From: Zoogloea sp.
Lineage (GTDB): Bacteria; Pseudomonadota; Gammaproteobacteria; Burkholderiales; Rhodocyclaceae
Assembly (NCBI GenBank): GCA_023150095.1
Contig: JAKLLO010000002.1
Location: 21,699-85,698, forward strand
DNA length: 64,000 nt
Direction of reading: 5' to 3'
Shown here: one piece after another, positions 1 through 8,514 of the stretch
How positions within the stretch are numbered: position 1 is the stretch's first letter
How the letters are laid out: each line of letters starts with the position of its first letter
The notes under the pieces: generated by a model
Seen by the model: only the letters and a program-made list of their open reading frames with translations
What the model was told of the DNA's origin: nothing
The model's database searches: none
Translations under genes and position numbers: made by a program

Positions 1-517
1 TGGCGGCACGGAACTCGGCGAGGGTCTGATGCAGGGTGAGGCTGTCGGGCGTGGTGTTGACGCTGGCCTTCAGGGCACCGGGGAAGCCGATGCCGAGGGT
101 GCCGATCACGCCGCACTTGCGGCCCAGCGCGCCAAAGGCGCGGGACAGCCACTGGGTGACGGACGTCTTGCCGTTGGTGCCGGTGACGCCGACCAGCCAC
201 AGGGCCTCGGACGGACGACCGCAGACTTCGTTGGCCAGATGCCCGGCCAGCGAGGCGAGGCCATCGACGGCGATATTGGGCACCTGCAGGGTATCGTCCC
301 ACACGTGGCCGTCGCGCTCCCACAGCACGGCGGCGGCACCGGCGTGGACGGCATCAACGACGAACTGACGACCATCGACCCGATGGCCCGGACAGGCCAG
401 GAAGACATCGCCGGCGCAGACCTTGCGGGAATCGAGGCACAACTGGGTGACTTCCACACCGGCCGCGGCCAGTTGGGCGAGCAGGTGCTGAGCCTGCTCT
501 CGGGCGCTGACGCTCAC
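1..517 (-). CDS. murE: UDP-N-acetylmuramoyl-tripeptide synthetase MurE, N-terminal part (cut by window edge)
   Basis: Cytoplasmic Mur ligase that adds the third stem-peptide residue (meso-diaminopimelate in Gram-negatives) to UDP-MurNAc-L-Ala-D-Glu. About 172 N-terminal residues are visible: the UDP-binding N-domain (DSRKV and GDVFLACPG near residues 29-43) followed by the ATP-binding loop VTGTNGKTSV around residue 115. The rest lies beyond position 1. The start is GTG at 517, whose GTGA overlaps the ftsI stop, the usual coupling in the dcw cluster. The position directly after ftsI supports MurE over other Mur ligases. Confidence 0.93.
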   Translation of the reverse strand, partial: MSVSAREQAQHLLAQLAAAGVEVTQLCLDSRKVCAGDVFLACPGHRVDGRQFVVDAVHAGAAAVLWERDGHVWDDTLQVPNIAVDGLASLAGHLANEVCGRPSEALWLVGVTGTNGKTSVTQWLSRAFGALGRKCGVIGTLGIGFPGALKASVNTTPDSLTLHQTLAEFRAA

Positions 518-2265
518 ATGGCCTCCCGGACGGTGGTCAGCCCCTGACGGGCAACCTGCAGCGGCTTGAGCGGCGCGTCGGGCGCGACGCCGAGGGTACG
601 CAGCGCTCCGCCGGTCACCTGGGCGAACACCGGCGCGGCCACGTCGCCGCCGTAGTGCTTGCCGTTGGTGGGCTCGTCGATCATCACGGCGACGATCAGG
701 CGCGGGTCGGAGATCGGGGCGATGCCCACGAAGGAGGCCACATAGCGGTTGGCGTAGCGGCCGCCGACCAGCTTCATCGCGGTGCCGGTCTTGCCGCCGA
801 CCCGGTAACCGGGCACGTTGGCCTGCTGCGCGGTACCGCCCGGCTGGACGACCATCTCGAGCATCTGGCGCACCTCGCGGGCAGTTTGCGGCGCGAACAC
901 GCGGGAGCCATGCACCGGCGGCGTATCCACGCGGGACAGGGACAGCGGCACGATGTCGCCGTCGCGCGCAAACACCTGGTAGGCGTTGGCGATCTGCATC
1001 AGGCTGACCGACATGCCGTGGCCGTAGGACATGGTGGCCTGTTCGATCGGGCGCCAGCTCTTGGCCGGACGCAGACGGCCGCCGACTTCACCGGGGAAGC
1101 CCAGCTTGAGCGGCGAACCGAAGCCCAGATCGTCGAACATCTTCCACATGGTTTCGGGCGGGAAGCTCAGGGCCATCTTGGCCGCGCCGATGTTGGACGA
1201 CTTCTGGATCACCTGGGCGACGGTGAGGGCGCCATGCGGGTGCGCATCGGAGATCGTCGCGGAGCCGATGGTCATCCGGCCCGGCGCGCAGTTGATGATG
1301 GTGTTGGCGGTGACCTTGCCCTTTTCCAGCGCCAGCGCGGCAGTGAAGGGCTTCATCGTCGAGCCCGGCTCGTAGGTGTCGGTGAGCGCGCGATTGCGCA
1401 GCTGGTCGCCGGTGAGCTTGACGCGGTTGTTCGGGTTGTAGGTGGGTGCGTTGGCCAGGGCGAGGATCTCGCCCGTCTTGGCGTCGATCACCACCACGCC
1501 ACCGGCCTTGGCCTTGTGGTCGGTCATCGCCTGCTTGAGGGCGGCGTGGGCGAGGTACTGGATCTTGTTGTCGATCGACAGCGCGACTTCCCTGCCATCC
1601 TGGGGCATGCGGATCGACTGGACGTCCTCGACCACGTTGCCGCGGCGGTCCTTGACCACCCGGCGGGAACCCGGTTTGCCGGCCAGCGCCGGCTCGAAGG
1701 CGAGCTCGATGCCCTCCTGACCCTTGTCGTCCACGCCGGTGAAGCCCAGCACGTGGGCCATCACCTCGCCACCCGGGTAGAAGCGGCGGTATTCGCGCTG
1801 GTCGTGGATGCCCGGCAGCTTGAGCGCCGCGATGCGATCAGCCAGCTCCGGCGACACCTGACGCTTGAGATAGACGAAATCCTTCTCGACACCGAGCTTC
1901 TGGTTGAGATCCTGCACCGGCATCTCGAGCAGACCGGCCAGCTGGCGGGTCTGGGACGGATTCAGGCGAGCGTCTTCGGGGATCGCCCAGATCGACTTGA
2001 CCGGCGACGACACGGCGAGCACGTCGCCCTGGCGGTCAGTGATCTTGCCGCGGGTGGCGGGCACCTCGAGCACGCGGGCGTAGCGGGACTCACCCTTGGC
2101 CTGCAGGAACTGGTCGTTCACGCCCTGAAGGTAGGCCGCACGGCCTACCAGCGCCACCGAGCCGCCCAGCAGGCAGAGCAGGACGAAACGCGGCCGCCAC
2201 GCCGGAAGCTCCGAGCGCAGCAGCGGATTGTGATTGAAGGTGACGCCCTTCTTGGCCTTTTTCAT
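514..2265 (-). CDS. ftsI: Peptidoglycan D,D-transpeptidase FtsI (PBP3)
   Basis: Septal class B penicillin-binding protein, 583 aa, which cross-links peptidoglycan during division in the periplasm. It has a short basic cytoplasmic tail (MKKAKKG), one membrane segment (about residues 27-47), a PBP dimer domain, then the transpeptidase domain with the three active-site motifs: STMK (serine nucleophile, in YEPGSTMKPF), SSN, and KTG (GGKTGTAMK). Start ATG 2265 has GAGGAG just upstream and overlaps the ftsL stop (ATGA); a longer upstream extension would run through ftsL and was not used. It is translationally coupled to murE downstream. Confidence 0.97.
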   Translation of the reverse strand: MKKAKKGVTFNHNPLLRSELPAWRPRFVLLCLLGGSVALVGRAAYLQGVNDQFLQAKGESRYARVLEVPATRGKITDRQGDVLAVSSPVKSIWAIPEDARLNPSQTRQLAGLLEMPVQDLNQKLGVEKDFVYLKRQVSPELADRIAALKLPGIHDQREYRRFYPGGEVMAHVLGFTGVDDKGQEGIELAFEPALAGKPGSRRVVKDRRGNVVEDVQSIRMPQDGREVALSIDNKIQYLAHAALKQAMTDHKAKAGGVVVIDAKTGEILALANAPTYNPNNRVKLTGDQLRNRALTDTYEPGSTMKPFTAALALEKGKVTANTIINCAPGRMTIGSATISDAHPHGALTVAQVIQKSSNIGAAKMALSFPPETMWKMFDDLGFGSPLKLGFPGEVGGRLRPAKSWRPIEQATMSYGHGMSVSLMQIANAYQVFARDGDIVPLSLSRVDTPPVHGSRVFAPQTAREVRQMLEMVVQPGGTAQQANVPGYRVGGKTGTAMKLVGGRYANRYVASFVGIAPISDPRLIVAVMIDEPTNGKHYGGDVAAPVFAQVTGGALRTLGVAPDAPLKPLQVARQGLTTVREAM

Positions 2266-2528
2266 GGCCGCTCCTCGATGGCGATGATCTGCCCGGGCAG
2301 AGGCGGGCGCATCGCGAGTTTCTCGCGAGCGAGTTTTTCGATACGGGCGTGAGCCGCCCAGGTGCTTTGTTCCAGCTGCAGCTGGCCCCATTCGACCTCA
2401 AGCTGCTGGGAGCGCTGCTGCTCACGCTCGACGGCGGCGTAGAGCTTGCGGGCCTGGTGCTGGGACGCCACCACGCCGAGGCTGCTCGCCACCACCAGCA
2501 TCACGAGGAATCCGGTCAGACGCGCCAT
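2262..2528 (-). CDS. ftsL: Cell division protein FtsL
   Basis: Small bitopic divisome protein of 88 aa that links FtsB/FtsQ to FtsI/FtsW. The sequence shows an N-terminal hydrophobic segment (about residues 5-22, LTGFLVMLVVASSLGVV) and then a Q/E/L-rich stretch (about residues 25-70) suited to a periplasmic coiled coil. Length and position between rsmH and ftsI are typical. FtsL diverges strongly in sequence, so the call leans on gene order and topology. It starts one base after the rsmH stop and ends in an ATGA overlap with ftsI. Confidence 0.9.
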   Translation of the reverse strand: MARLTGFLVMLVVASSLGVVASQHQARKLYAAVEREQQRSQQLEVEWGQLQLEQSTWAAHARIEKLAREKLAMRPPLPGQIIAIEERP

Positions 2529-2529
2529 G

Positions 2530-3459
2530 TCAGTCGGCCTGCCTTTCGGCGATGCGCATCACGGCGCTGCGGGAGCGCGGGTTGGCGGCGATCTCTTCGT
2601 CGGACGGACGCACCTGCTTGCCGACCAGCCCGAGCTTCGGCCTGGGCAGGTCAGCCGCGCGCACCGGCAGCCGCGCGGGAAGCTGCGGCGGCCGCGACTC
2701 GTCGCGCATGAAGCGCTTGACGATGCGGTCTTCGAGGGAGTGAAAGCTGATCACCACCAGACGGCCTCCGGCCGCCAGTGCTGCCACAACCTGCGGCAGG
2801 ACTAGCGACAGCTCCTCAAGCTCTTGATTGACGAAAATCCGAAGAGCCTGGAAGGTGCGCGTCGCAGGGTGCTGGCCCGGCTCGCGCTTCCAGACCGTCT
2901 CTTCCACGATCGCGGCAAGCTGTCCAGTGGTTGCGACATGCCCCCCTGCCCGAGCAGCAACAATCGCCTTTGCAATCTCATAAGCAAACCGTTCTTCACC
3001 GTATTCCCTCAGTACCCGGGTTATGTCGGCGACCGGCGCTTCTGCCAGCCACTCCGCCGCGGTCATCCCGCGGGTCGTATCCATTCGCATGTCGAGCGGC
3101 GCATCGAAGCGAAAACTCATGCCCCGCCCGGCTTCATCCAGCTGCGGGGACGACACCCCCAGATCCAGCAGGACGCCGTCCACCTTCTCCACACCCCGCT
3201 CGGCCAGCGCCTCGGCAAAATCCGAGAACGGCGCATGGACGAGCTCGAAACGCCCGTCACCGATCGCCTCACCGGCGGCAATCGCCTGCGGATCGCGATC
3301 AAAAGCGATGAGCCGGCCCTTCGGCCCCAGCTGGGCCAGGATCGCCCGGCTATGCCCACCGCGACCAAAAGTGCCGTCCACGTAAACGCCGTCCGGCTTG
3401 ATCGCCAGCGCATCCACCGCTTCTTTCAGCAGCACCGTGATGTGCGGAGCGGTACTCAC
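2530..3459 (-). CDS. rsmH: 16S rRNA (cytosine1402-N4)-methyltransferase RsmH (MraW)
   Basis: S-adenosylmethionine-dependent enzyme that methylates N4 of C1402 in the 16S rRNA P site; 309 aa, the usual length. Visible family motifs are [13 protein letters not shown] near the N-terminus, the SAM-binding [27 protein letters not shown], and the C-terminal [14 protein letters not shown]. The start is GTG 3459, which overlaps the mraZ stop as GTGA; it gives the N-terminus expected for the family, while a longer reading would run back into mraZ. Second gene of the mraZ-rsmH-ftsL-ftsI-murE operon. Confidence 0.96.
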   Translation of the reverse strand: MSTAPHITVLLKEAVDALAIKPDGVYVDGTFGRGGHSRAILAQLGPKGRLIAFDRDPQAIAAGEAIGDGRFELVHAPFSDFAEALAERGVEKVDGVLLDLGVSSPQLDEAGRGMSFRFDAPLDMRMDTTRGMTAAEWLAEAPVADITRVLREYGEERFAYEIAKAIVAARAGGHVATTGQLAAIVEETVWKREPGQHPATRTFQALRIFVNQELEELSLVLPQVVAALAAGGRLVVISFHSLEDRIVKRFMRDESRPPQLPARLPVRAADLPRPKLGLVGKQVRPSDEEIAANPRSRSAVMRIAERQAD

Positions 3460-3902
3460 AGCGGCAGGTTTTCCCAACCTGCGGGCATGAGATCCGTGCC
3501 CAGGGCAAAGATCGCCTCCTGCTGCTTCTGCCAGCCCGCATCGGACCACAGCTCGAAGTGATCGCCCTGCCCCACCAGATGCACCTGTTTTTCCAGTTGC
3601 GCAAAGCCGCGCAGCTCGGGCGCGATCAGCACGCGGCCGGCCGAATCCATCTGTTCATCGCGGGCAAAACCCACGAGCAGACGCTTGAGCAGGGCGGAAC
3701 GCTGATCGAGGCTCGAGCCGGCAAGCACCTTGTCGCGGATCGGCCCCCAGGCGGGAGCGGGATAGATCAGGAGGCAGCGGTGGGGATGCGCGGTGAGGAT
3801 CAGCTCGTTTCCGGCCAGCTCGGCGAGCGCGTCCCGATGCCGCGCCGGAATCGCCAGGCGACCCTTCGCATCGAGACTGAGCGCCGCTGCGCCTTGAAAC
3901 AT
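3456..3902 (-). CDS. mraZ: Transcriptional regulator MraZ
   Basis: AbrB-like DNA-binding protein of 148 aa that heads the dcw cluster and, in other bacteria, represses its own operon by binding TGGG-type direct repeats. Two MraZ repeats are visible: [16 protein letters not shown] near the N-terminus and [14 protein letters not shown] in the second half. ATG 3902 ([11 protein letters not shown]) gives the normal family N-terminus; a GTG four codons upstream (3914) is possible. Upstream DNA carries four 10-bp-phased AAGTGGG-like boxes, so autoregulation is likely here too. Confidence 0.95.
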   Translation of the reverse strand: MFQGAAALSLDAKGRLAIPARHRDALAELAGNELILTAHPHRCLLIYPAPAWGPIRDKVLAGSSLDQRSALLKRLLVGFARDEQMDSAGRVLIAPELRGFAQLEKQVHLVGQGDHFELWSDAGWQKQQEAIFALGTDLMPAGWENLPL

Positions 3903-3940
3903 TGATGACCCCACTTTCCAACCCCGACGAACCGGAAAAA

Positions 3941-4002
3941 CTCACTTTTTCCCACTTTCGTCCACTTCGTCCCACTTTAGAGCAAAAAAAATACCCGGTC
4001 AA
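3941..4002 (-). promoter_or_regulatory. mraZ promoter with four MraZ boxes
   Basis: Read on the minus strand, four direct repeats AAGTGGGACG, AAGTGGACGA, AAGTGGGAAA and AAGTGAGTTT follow each other at exactly 10-bp spacing (3941-3980). This is the known architecture of MraZ operators. A plausible sigma-70 promoter overlaps them: TTGACC at 3997-4002, 17 bp, then TAAAGT at 3974-3979, so the -10 element runs into the first box. A bound MraZ oligomer would block RNA polymerase. Confidence 0.85.
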
Positions 4003-4265
4003 GTTGGGTCCAGAGCAAATCTCTTTTCGCCACAAGCACTTAGGAATCGGAGGGGGTCTTGTAAGAAATCCGCTTACAAATCAACGTCAGTAGCGTGGAT
4101 TGCAAAAGTTGAGGATGAATTCACAACTCCTGCGCCCGCCCGAAAGGCAGCCGAGATGCTTTCAGGCACGAAAGCGCAAAAGAATGTTTCGCACCAAGGC
4201 CTGGCGCGAAATAAGTCGCGAATGTGGAGACAAGTGGGAGAGAAACGAAAAAACGAGGGGCGAAG
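3981..4265. other. Intergenic region between mraZ and rnpB
   Basis: Apart from the mraZ promoter no gene is convincing here. The stretch is less G+C-rich than its surroundings and contains a small dyad, TGTAA...TTACA, near 4060-4078. Short open frames in both directions overlap rnpB and lack codon bias, so they were not called. Confidence 0.5.
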
Positions 4266-4661
4266 TGGGGAAGTCCGCCGATAAGCCGGGTTCTGTCGAG
4301 CGGGCCGGTCCGAAAACCTGCCCGCCGGGCAATCATTCCTCTGGTCGACGCGTTACCGCGCCGCTCTAGCAGCCTACCCGGGGACTCAGCGAGCAGCCTC
4401 AACGTCCCCCTATTTGGCCTTGCCCCGGATGGGGTTTACCGTGCCGTCCGTGTCACCACGTCCGCGGTGGGCTCTTACCCCACCGTTTCACCCTTACCTG
4501 ATCCGCCCGGAGGCGGCCATCGGCGGTCTGCTCTCTGTTGCACTTTCCGTCGCTTTGGCCCGAAGGCGTATGGCGCCCGGCCGTTAGCCGGCATCCTGCT
4601 CTGCGGGGCCCGGACTTTCCTCGATGCGCGAACGCACCGCGATTGCCTGGCGAACTTCCCG
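4266..4661 (-). ncRNA. rnpB: RNase P RNA (type A)
   Basis: Catalytic RNA of RNase P, which matures tRNA 5' ends. Read on the minus strand it shows the conserved core GAGGAAAGTCCGGGC, the downstream ACAGAGAGCAGACCGCC and GGTAAGGGTGAAACGG segments, and near the 3' end GACAGAACCCGGCTTATCG. Helix P1 is visible as GGGAAGTTCGCC at the 5' end (4660 downward) pairing with GGCGGACTTCCC at the 3' end (4268-4279). A TATACT -10 element lies at 4668-4673, which puts the transcription start near 4661. The exact ends are good to a few bases. Confidence 0.96.
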
Positions 4662-4702
4662 GCGCGGAGTATAGCCGCTTCAGCCGGCAAAAGCCCGCCG
4701 CG

Positions 4703-5128
4703 TCACTCCGGGTCGCGCAGCTCGGCGGCGCGGGAGACCACCTCGTCGATCACGCAGTCGAGGCGCGAATAGAACGACGGGCTGCTGGAATCCCCCCAGG
4801 CGGTGAGGGTATCACCCACCGAGATGCCGACCTCGAGCTCGCCGCAGCCCTCCGCGCTGGCAAGCCCGGGCAGGCGGCCCGCGACCCGCCGGCCAAGACG
4901 CCCCCCCCCTTTGAAGACCACCACCACGTCGCTGGTCTTGGGATCGACGCCCAGGCTGCGGACGCCCATTGCACGGAGCGCAGGGCCGTGCTGGACCTCG
5001 ACCTTCGCGGCCATGACGGGGTCACTGCGACGCCGATCAACCGGCTGATCCACCTGCATATAGAGCACAATGCCCACAGCAAGAAGGATTAGCAGCCCGA
5101 GGGCGATGACAAGTTTACGAACGTCCAT
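4703..5128 (-). CDS. Hypothetical membrane-anchored protein
   Basis: 141 aa, family not recognised. It has one N-terminal membrane segment (about residues 5-25, LVIALGLLILLAVGIVLYMQV) followed by a soluble domain of about 115 residues, probably periplasmic, with two cysteines (in EGCGELEV and RLDCVIDE) that could pair. The ATG at 5128 immediately precedes the hydrophobic segment. It lies just upstream of rnpB on the same strand and diverges from the gene at 5342. No function can be assigned. Confidence 0.7.
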   Translation of the reverse strand: MDVRKLVIALGLLILLAVGIVLYMQVDQPVDRRRSDPVMAAKVEVQHGPALRAMGVRSLGVDPKTSDVVVVFKGGGRLGRRVAGRLPGLASAEGCGELEVGISVGDTLTAWGDSSSPSFYSRLDCVIDEVVSRAAELRDPE

Positions 5129-5341
5129 AAAACGCCAAAATCAGCAAAAACGATATTATTGCGCACTTCGCATCTCAATTCATCCGGTCGGCGAAGGGCT
5201 GCGTGAAAAAAATGGACCTGTAAGCGATTCTTGCCGCAGCCGGCTTCAGTCGCATCCGGTTACGAGTTGCGCAAGCCGACACTTACGCTACAACGAAGGT
5301 GGTGCTGCAATGATGCATGTAAACGACTGGAGTTCCGTGCG

Positions 5342-5923
5342 ATGAAAAGTCCGTTTTGCCGATCGACGCCGCTCGCCCGACGGGCACTGCTCGCGGCGCT
5401 CCTCACGGCGGGTACGGCCGTCGCCATTCCGGCCCACGCCGACCGCGGCGGGCGCTTCCGTGGCGGCCCCGGCTGGGGTCCCGCGCCAAGGGTCTGGGTC
5501 AGCCCGCACTACCACGGTGGCTTCAACAGCTGGTGGATCGTCGGCGCCCCGTGGGTGTTCTATCCCCCCTATTACAGCCCGCCGCCCGTCGTTGTCCAGC
5601 AGGAAGCGCCGATCGTGCTGCCCGACATGCCGCCGGCACCGCAGAGTTGGTATTTCTGCGACAGCGCCCGCGCCTACTACCCCTACACCCAGACCTGCCC
5701 GGAGGGCTGGCGAAGCGTCCCGGCCATGCCGGTGGGTGAAAGCCAGGCATCTCCGGCCGAGGGCCGGAACTGGTACTACTGCGAGAGCGCCAAGGGCTAT
5801 TACCCCTACGTCCAGCGCTGCCCTGAGAAGTGGCGCCCGGTTGCCGCCCAACCCCAGACACCGTCCCAGGGCGCGACGCCGGTGCCCCCGGCAACCGGCC
5901 CGGAAGGAGCCTCCAAACCATGA
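5342..5923 (+). CDS. Secreted protein with two WYxC-YYPY-CPxxW repeats
   Basis: 193 aa with a clear Sec signal peptide (RRALLAALLTAGTAVAIPAHA, cleavage near residue 33), then a Gly/Trp/Tyr/Pro-rich region. The C-terminal half holds two copies of one module: WYFCDSARAYYPYTQTCPEGW and, about 44 residues later, WYYCESAKGYYPYVQRCPEKW. Each has two cysteines that could form a disulfide. A likely exported or surface protein of unknown function. ATG 5342 directly precedes the signal peptide. Its stop overlaps the start of the next gene (ATGA), so the two are probably co-expressed. Confidence 0.78.
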   Translation: MKSPFCRSTPLARRALLAALLTAGTAVAIPAHADRGGRFRGGPGWGPAPRVWVSPHYHGGFNSWWIVGAPWVFYPPYYSPPPVVVQQEAPIVLPDMPPAPQSWYFCDSARAYYPYTQTCPEGWRSVPAMPVGESQASPAEGRNWYYCESAKGYYPYVQRCPEKWRPVAAQPQTPSQGATPVPPATGPEGASKP

Positions 5924-6450
5924 ACACGCCCGACCGCCCGTCCCGTCTCTCCCGCCGCACCCGGCTGCTGATGATTCCCCTGGCCCTGCTCGCCGGCTGC
6001 GCCAGCCTGCCCAGCGGCCCGCGGGTGGCGGTGATGCCGGCCCCCGGCAAGCCCCTCGACCTGTTCACGATGGAAGACCGCCAGTGCCGCAACTACGCCG
6101 ACCAGGCTATCGGCATCGCGCCGCGGGATTCCGCCGCCCAGAACATGGTCGGCAGCGCCATCGTGGGCACCGCCATCGGTGCCGCAGTGGGGGGCCTTGC
6201 CGGCGGCAACCACGGCGCCGCCACCGGAGCGGCGGTCGGCATGGTGGCCGGCTCGGCCAGCGGTACCAGCCAGGCCGCCTATGCCGGCGCCGATGCCCAG
6301 CGTCGCTACGACATCGCCTACCAGCAGTGCATGTACGCCAAGGGCAACCAGTTGCCGGGCTACGGCTATCGCACACCCTTGCCCGCCCCCGGTGGCGCGG
6401 TGCCCCATTACTACCCGCCTCCGCCGCCCCCAGTGCTGCCGCCGCGGTAA
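5920..6450 (+). CDS. Glycine-zipper lipoprotein
   Basis: 176 aa. A signal peptide ends in the lipobox LLAGC (Cys near residue 27), so the mature protein is probably lipid-anchored. The middle has a glycine-zipper segment of small residues (GSAIVGTAIGAAVGGLAGG...GAAVGMVAG, about residues 73-110), as in outer-membrane YMGG/SlyB-like proteins. The C-terminal tail is Pro/Tyr-rich. Start ATG 5920 overlaps the previous stop. The role is probably structural in the envelope; nothing more specific is visible. Confidence 0.8.
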   Translation: MNTPDRPSRLSRRTRLLMIPLALLAGCASLPSGPRVAVMPAPGKPLDLFTMEDRQCRNYADQAIGIAPRDSAAQNMVGSAIVGTAIGAAVGGLAGGNHGAATGAAVGMVAGSASGTSQAAYAGADAQRRYDIAYQQCMYAKGNQLPGYGYRTPLPAPGGAVPHYYPPPPPPVLPPR

Positions 6451-6528
6451 TCCCGCCTCACCCGCACGTCCTTCGCGGGTGACTTCCCCTGCGCCGTCCG
6501 GCACAATCCGGGGCGCAGGAGATCAGCC

Positions 6529-7692
6529 ATGAAATTCGATGTACTCATCGTGGGCGCCGGACTTGCCGGCGCCGCCCTCGCCGCCGCGCTTCGCGGCAGC
6601 AACCTGAAGGTTGGCATCGTCGAAACCCGCCCCCCGGCCCGCCCGGACGGCTGGGACGCGCGCATCTATGCGATCAGCCCGACCAACGTGGATTTCCTCT
6701 CCGAGATCGGCATCTGGCAGCACCTCGACCCGGCCCGCATGGCGCCGGTGTACGACATGGAGATCCACGGCGACGCCGGCGGCCGGCTCGATTTCTCCGC
6801 CTACGACAGCGGCCTGCGCGAGCTCGCCTGGATCCTCGAATCCAGCCTGATGCAGCTCGAGCTGTGGGAAACCGTCAAGCGCCAGCACAACGTCACCCTG
6901 ATCTGCCCGGCCTCGCCGGCGGCGCTCGCCATCGACGACACCGCCGCGCGCCTCACCCTCACCGACGGCCGGCGCGTCGAGGCGAAGCTGGTGGTGGCCG
7001 CCGACGGCCGCGACTCGTGGGTGCGTCAGGCGGCCGGCATCGGCGCCCGCAACACCCCCTACGACGAAAAAGGCGTGGTCGCCAACTTTCGCTGCGAGAA
7101 GCCCCACCGCAACGCCGCCTTCCAGTGGTTCCGCCCGGACGGCGTGCTGGCCTATCTCCCGCTGCCCGACCAGCAGATGTCGATGGTGTGGTCCGCGCCG
7201 GATGCCCTTGCCGACGAGCTCGTCGCCCTGCCCCCCGAAGCCCTGTGCGCGCGGGTGGCCGAAGCCGGCGGCTACCGCCTCGGCAAGCTCGAGCTCATCA
7301 CCCCCGCCGCGGCCTTTCCGCTGCGCCTGATGCGCGTCGAGACTGCGGTGCGCCCACGCCTCGCGCTGATCGGCGACGCCGCCCACGCGATCCATCCGCT
7401 GTCGGGCCACGGCATCAACCTCGGCTACCAGGACGCCCGCGTGCTGGCCGAACAGATCAAGGGCCTGCCCGCCTGGCGCGACCCGGGCGAGTTGCCGGTG
7501 CTGCGCGCCTACGCCCGCGCCCGCGCCGAGGAGACCGCCCTGCTGCAATACACCACCCACGGCCTCAACCGCCTGTTCAAGCCGGCCGACCCGATCCTCT
7601 CGGGCCTGCGCAACATTGGTCTGAACCTCACCAACAGCGTGCCTGTCTTACGTAACGCGCTGGTCCGCTACGCCATTGCCGGCCGCTTCTGA
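6529..7692 (+). CDS. UbiH/UbiF/Coq6-family FAD-dependent hydroxylase
   Basis: 387 aa flavoprotein monooxygenase of the ubiquinone-ring hydroxylase family. It shows the FAD dinucleotide-binding motif VGAGLAGAALAAAL at residues 7-20, the DG motif AADGRDSWVRQAAGI around residue 160, and the second FAD motif LIGDAAHAIHPLSGHGINLGYQD around residue 285. The ubi hydroxylases differ mainly in which ring carbon they act on and cannot be told apart here, so no symbol is given. GGAG stands about 8 bases before ATG 6529. dsbC follows after 33 bases in the same direction. Confidence 0.88.
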   Translation: MKFDVLIVGAGLAGAALAAALRGSNLKVGIVETRPPARPDGWDARIYAISPTNVDFLSEIGIWQHLDPARMAPVYDMEIHGDAGGRLDFSAYDSGLRELAWILESSLMQLELWETVKRQHNVTLICPASPAALAIDDTAARLTLTDGRRVEAKLVVAADGRDSWVRQAAGIGARNTPYDEKGVVANFRCEKPHRNAAFQWFRPDGVLAYLPLPDQQMSMVWSAPDALADELVALPPEALCARVAEAGGYRLGKLELITPAAAFPLRLMRVETAVRPRLALIGDAAHAIHPLSGHGINLGYQDARVLAEQIKGLPAWRDPGELPVLRAYARARAEETALLQYTTHGLNRLFKPADPILSGLRNIGLNLTNSVPVLRNALVRYAIAGRF

Positions 7693-7725
7693 ACCCCACT
7701 ACACGCCGCCCCTGGAGACTCCCGG

Positions 7726-8454
7726 ATGAAATTCCCCTTCGTACGCTCGCTGCTCGCCACCCTCTTCCTCGCAGCCGGCGTCGCCCATGCAGCCACCGAC
7801 GAAGCCTCGGTCAAGAAGAACCTCGAAACCTTCGTGGGCGGTCCCGCCGTCGACAGCGTCAAGAAGACCCCTTACGGCGGGCTCTATGAGGTCGTGCTCA
7901 AGTCCGGCGAGCTGATCTACACCGACGCCTCGGTGAGCTTCATCATCGACGGCAGCGTGATCGACGCCAAGACGCGCAAGAACGTCACCCAGGCGCGGAT
8001 GGCCCAGCTGCTCAAGATCGACTTCGCCACCCTGCCCCTCGACCAGGCCATCAAGCAGGTGCGCGGCAACGGCAAGCGCGTGATCGCCAGCTTCGAAGAC
8101 CCGAACTGCGGCTACTGCAAGCGCCTCGCCAAGGACATGCAGGGCCTCAAGGACGCCACCATCTACACCTTCCTGTACCCCATCCTGAGCCCGGATTCCA
8201 CCGACAAGTCGAAGAACATCTGGTGCGCCAAGGATCGCGCTGCCGCCTGGAACGACTGGATGACCGCCGGGAAGGCGCCCGCCGCCGCCGCCGCCGGCTG
8301 CGACACCAGCGTCATCGACAAGAACGTGGCCCTTGGCCAGAAGATGAAGGTCTCGGGCACCCCGACGATCTTCACCGCCGACGGCAACCGCCTGCCCGGC
8401 GCGGTGCCTCTGGCCCAGCTCGATCAGGCCATGAACCAGGCCGCCGGCAAGTAA
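7726..8454 (+). CDS. dsbC: Thiol:disulfide interchange protein DsbC
   Basis: Periplasmic disulfide isomerase, 242 aa, typical DsbC length. Signal peptide at residues 1-21 (ending VAHA), N-terminal dimerisation domain (about 22-85), then a thioredoxin-like domain with active site CGYC in FEDPNCGYCKRLAKDM (near residues 127-130). A second cysteine pair (WCAKD...AGCDTS) matches the structural disulfide of DsbC, and the cis-Pro loop reads VSGTPTIF. A strong terminator follows at once, closing the unit with the upstream hydroxylase. Confidence 0.95.
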   Translation: MKFPFVRSLLATLFLAAGVAHAATDEASVKKNLETFVGGPAVDSVKKTPYGGLYEVVLKSGELIYTDASVSFIIDGSVIDAKTRKNVTQARMAQLLKIDFATLPLDQAIKQVRGNGKRVIASFEDPNCGYCKRLAKDMQGLKDATIYTFLYPILSPDSTDKSKNIWCAKDRAAAWNDWMTAGKAPAAAAAGCDTSVIDKNVALGQKMKVSGTPTIFTADGNRLPGAVPLAQLDQAMNQAAGK

Positions 8455-8470
8455 GCCGCACGCACCACGC

Positions 8471-8505
8471 AAAAAGGGCTGCCCTCGGGCAGCCCTTTTG
8501 TTTTT
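8471..8505 (+). terminator. Rho-independent terminator after dsbC
   Basis: AAAAGGGCTGCC-CTC-GGGCAGCCCTTTT forms a strong stem followed by GTTTTT. The A run on the left also makes it usable by the convergent EAL gene that ends at 8515. Confidence 0.9.
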
Positions 8506-8514
8506 CCGGCCGGA

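Noticed and set aside
655-2352. 565-residue plus-strand frame over ftsI
   Set aside because: Antisense shadow of ftsI, whose active-site motifs are all present on the minus strand.
4100-4402. Short frames in both directions between mraZ and rnpB
   Set aside because: They overlap the RNase P RNA and have no codon bias or homologous motifs.
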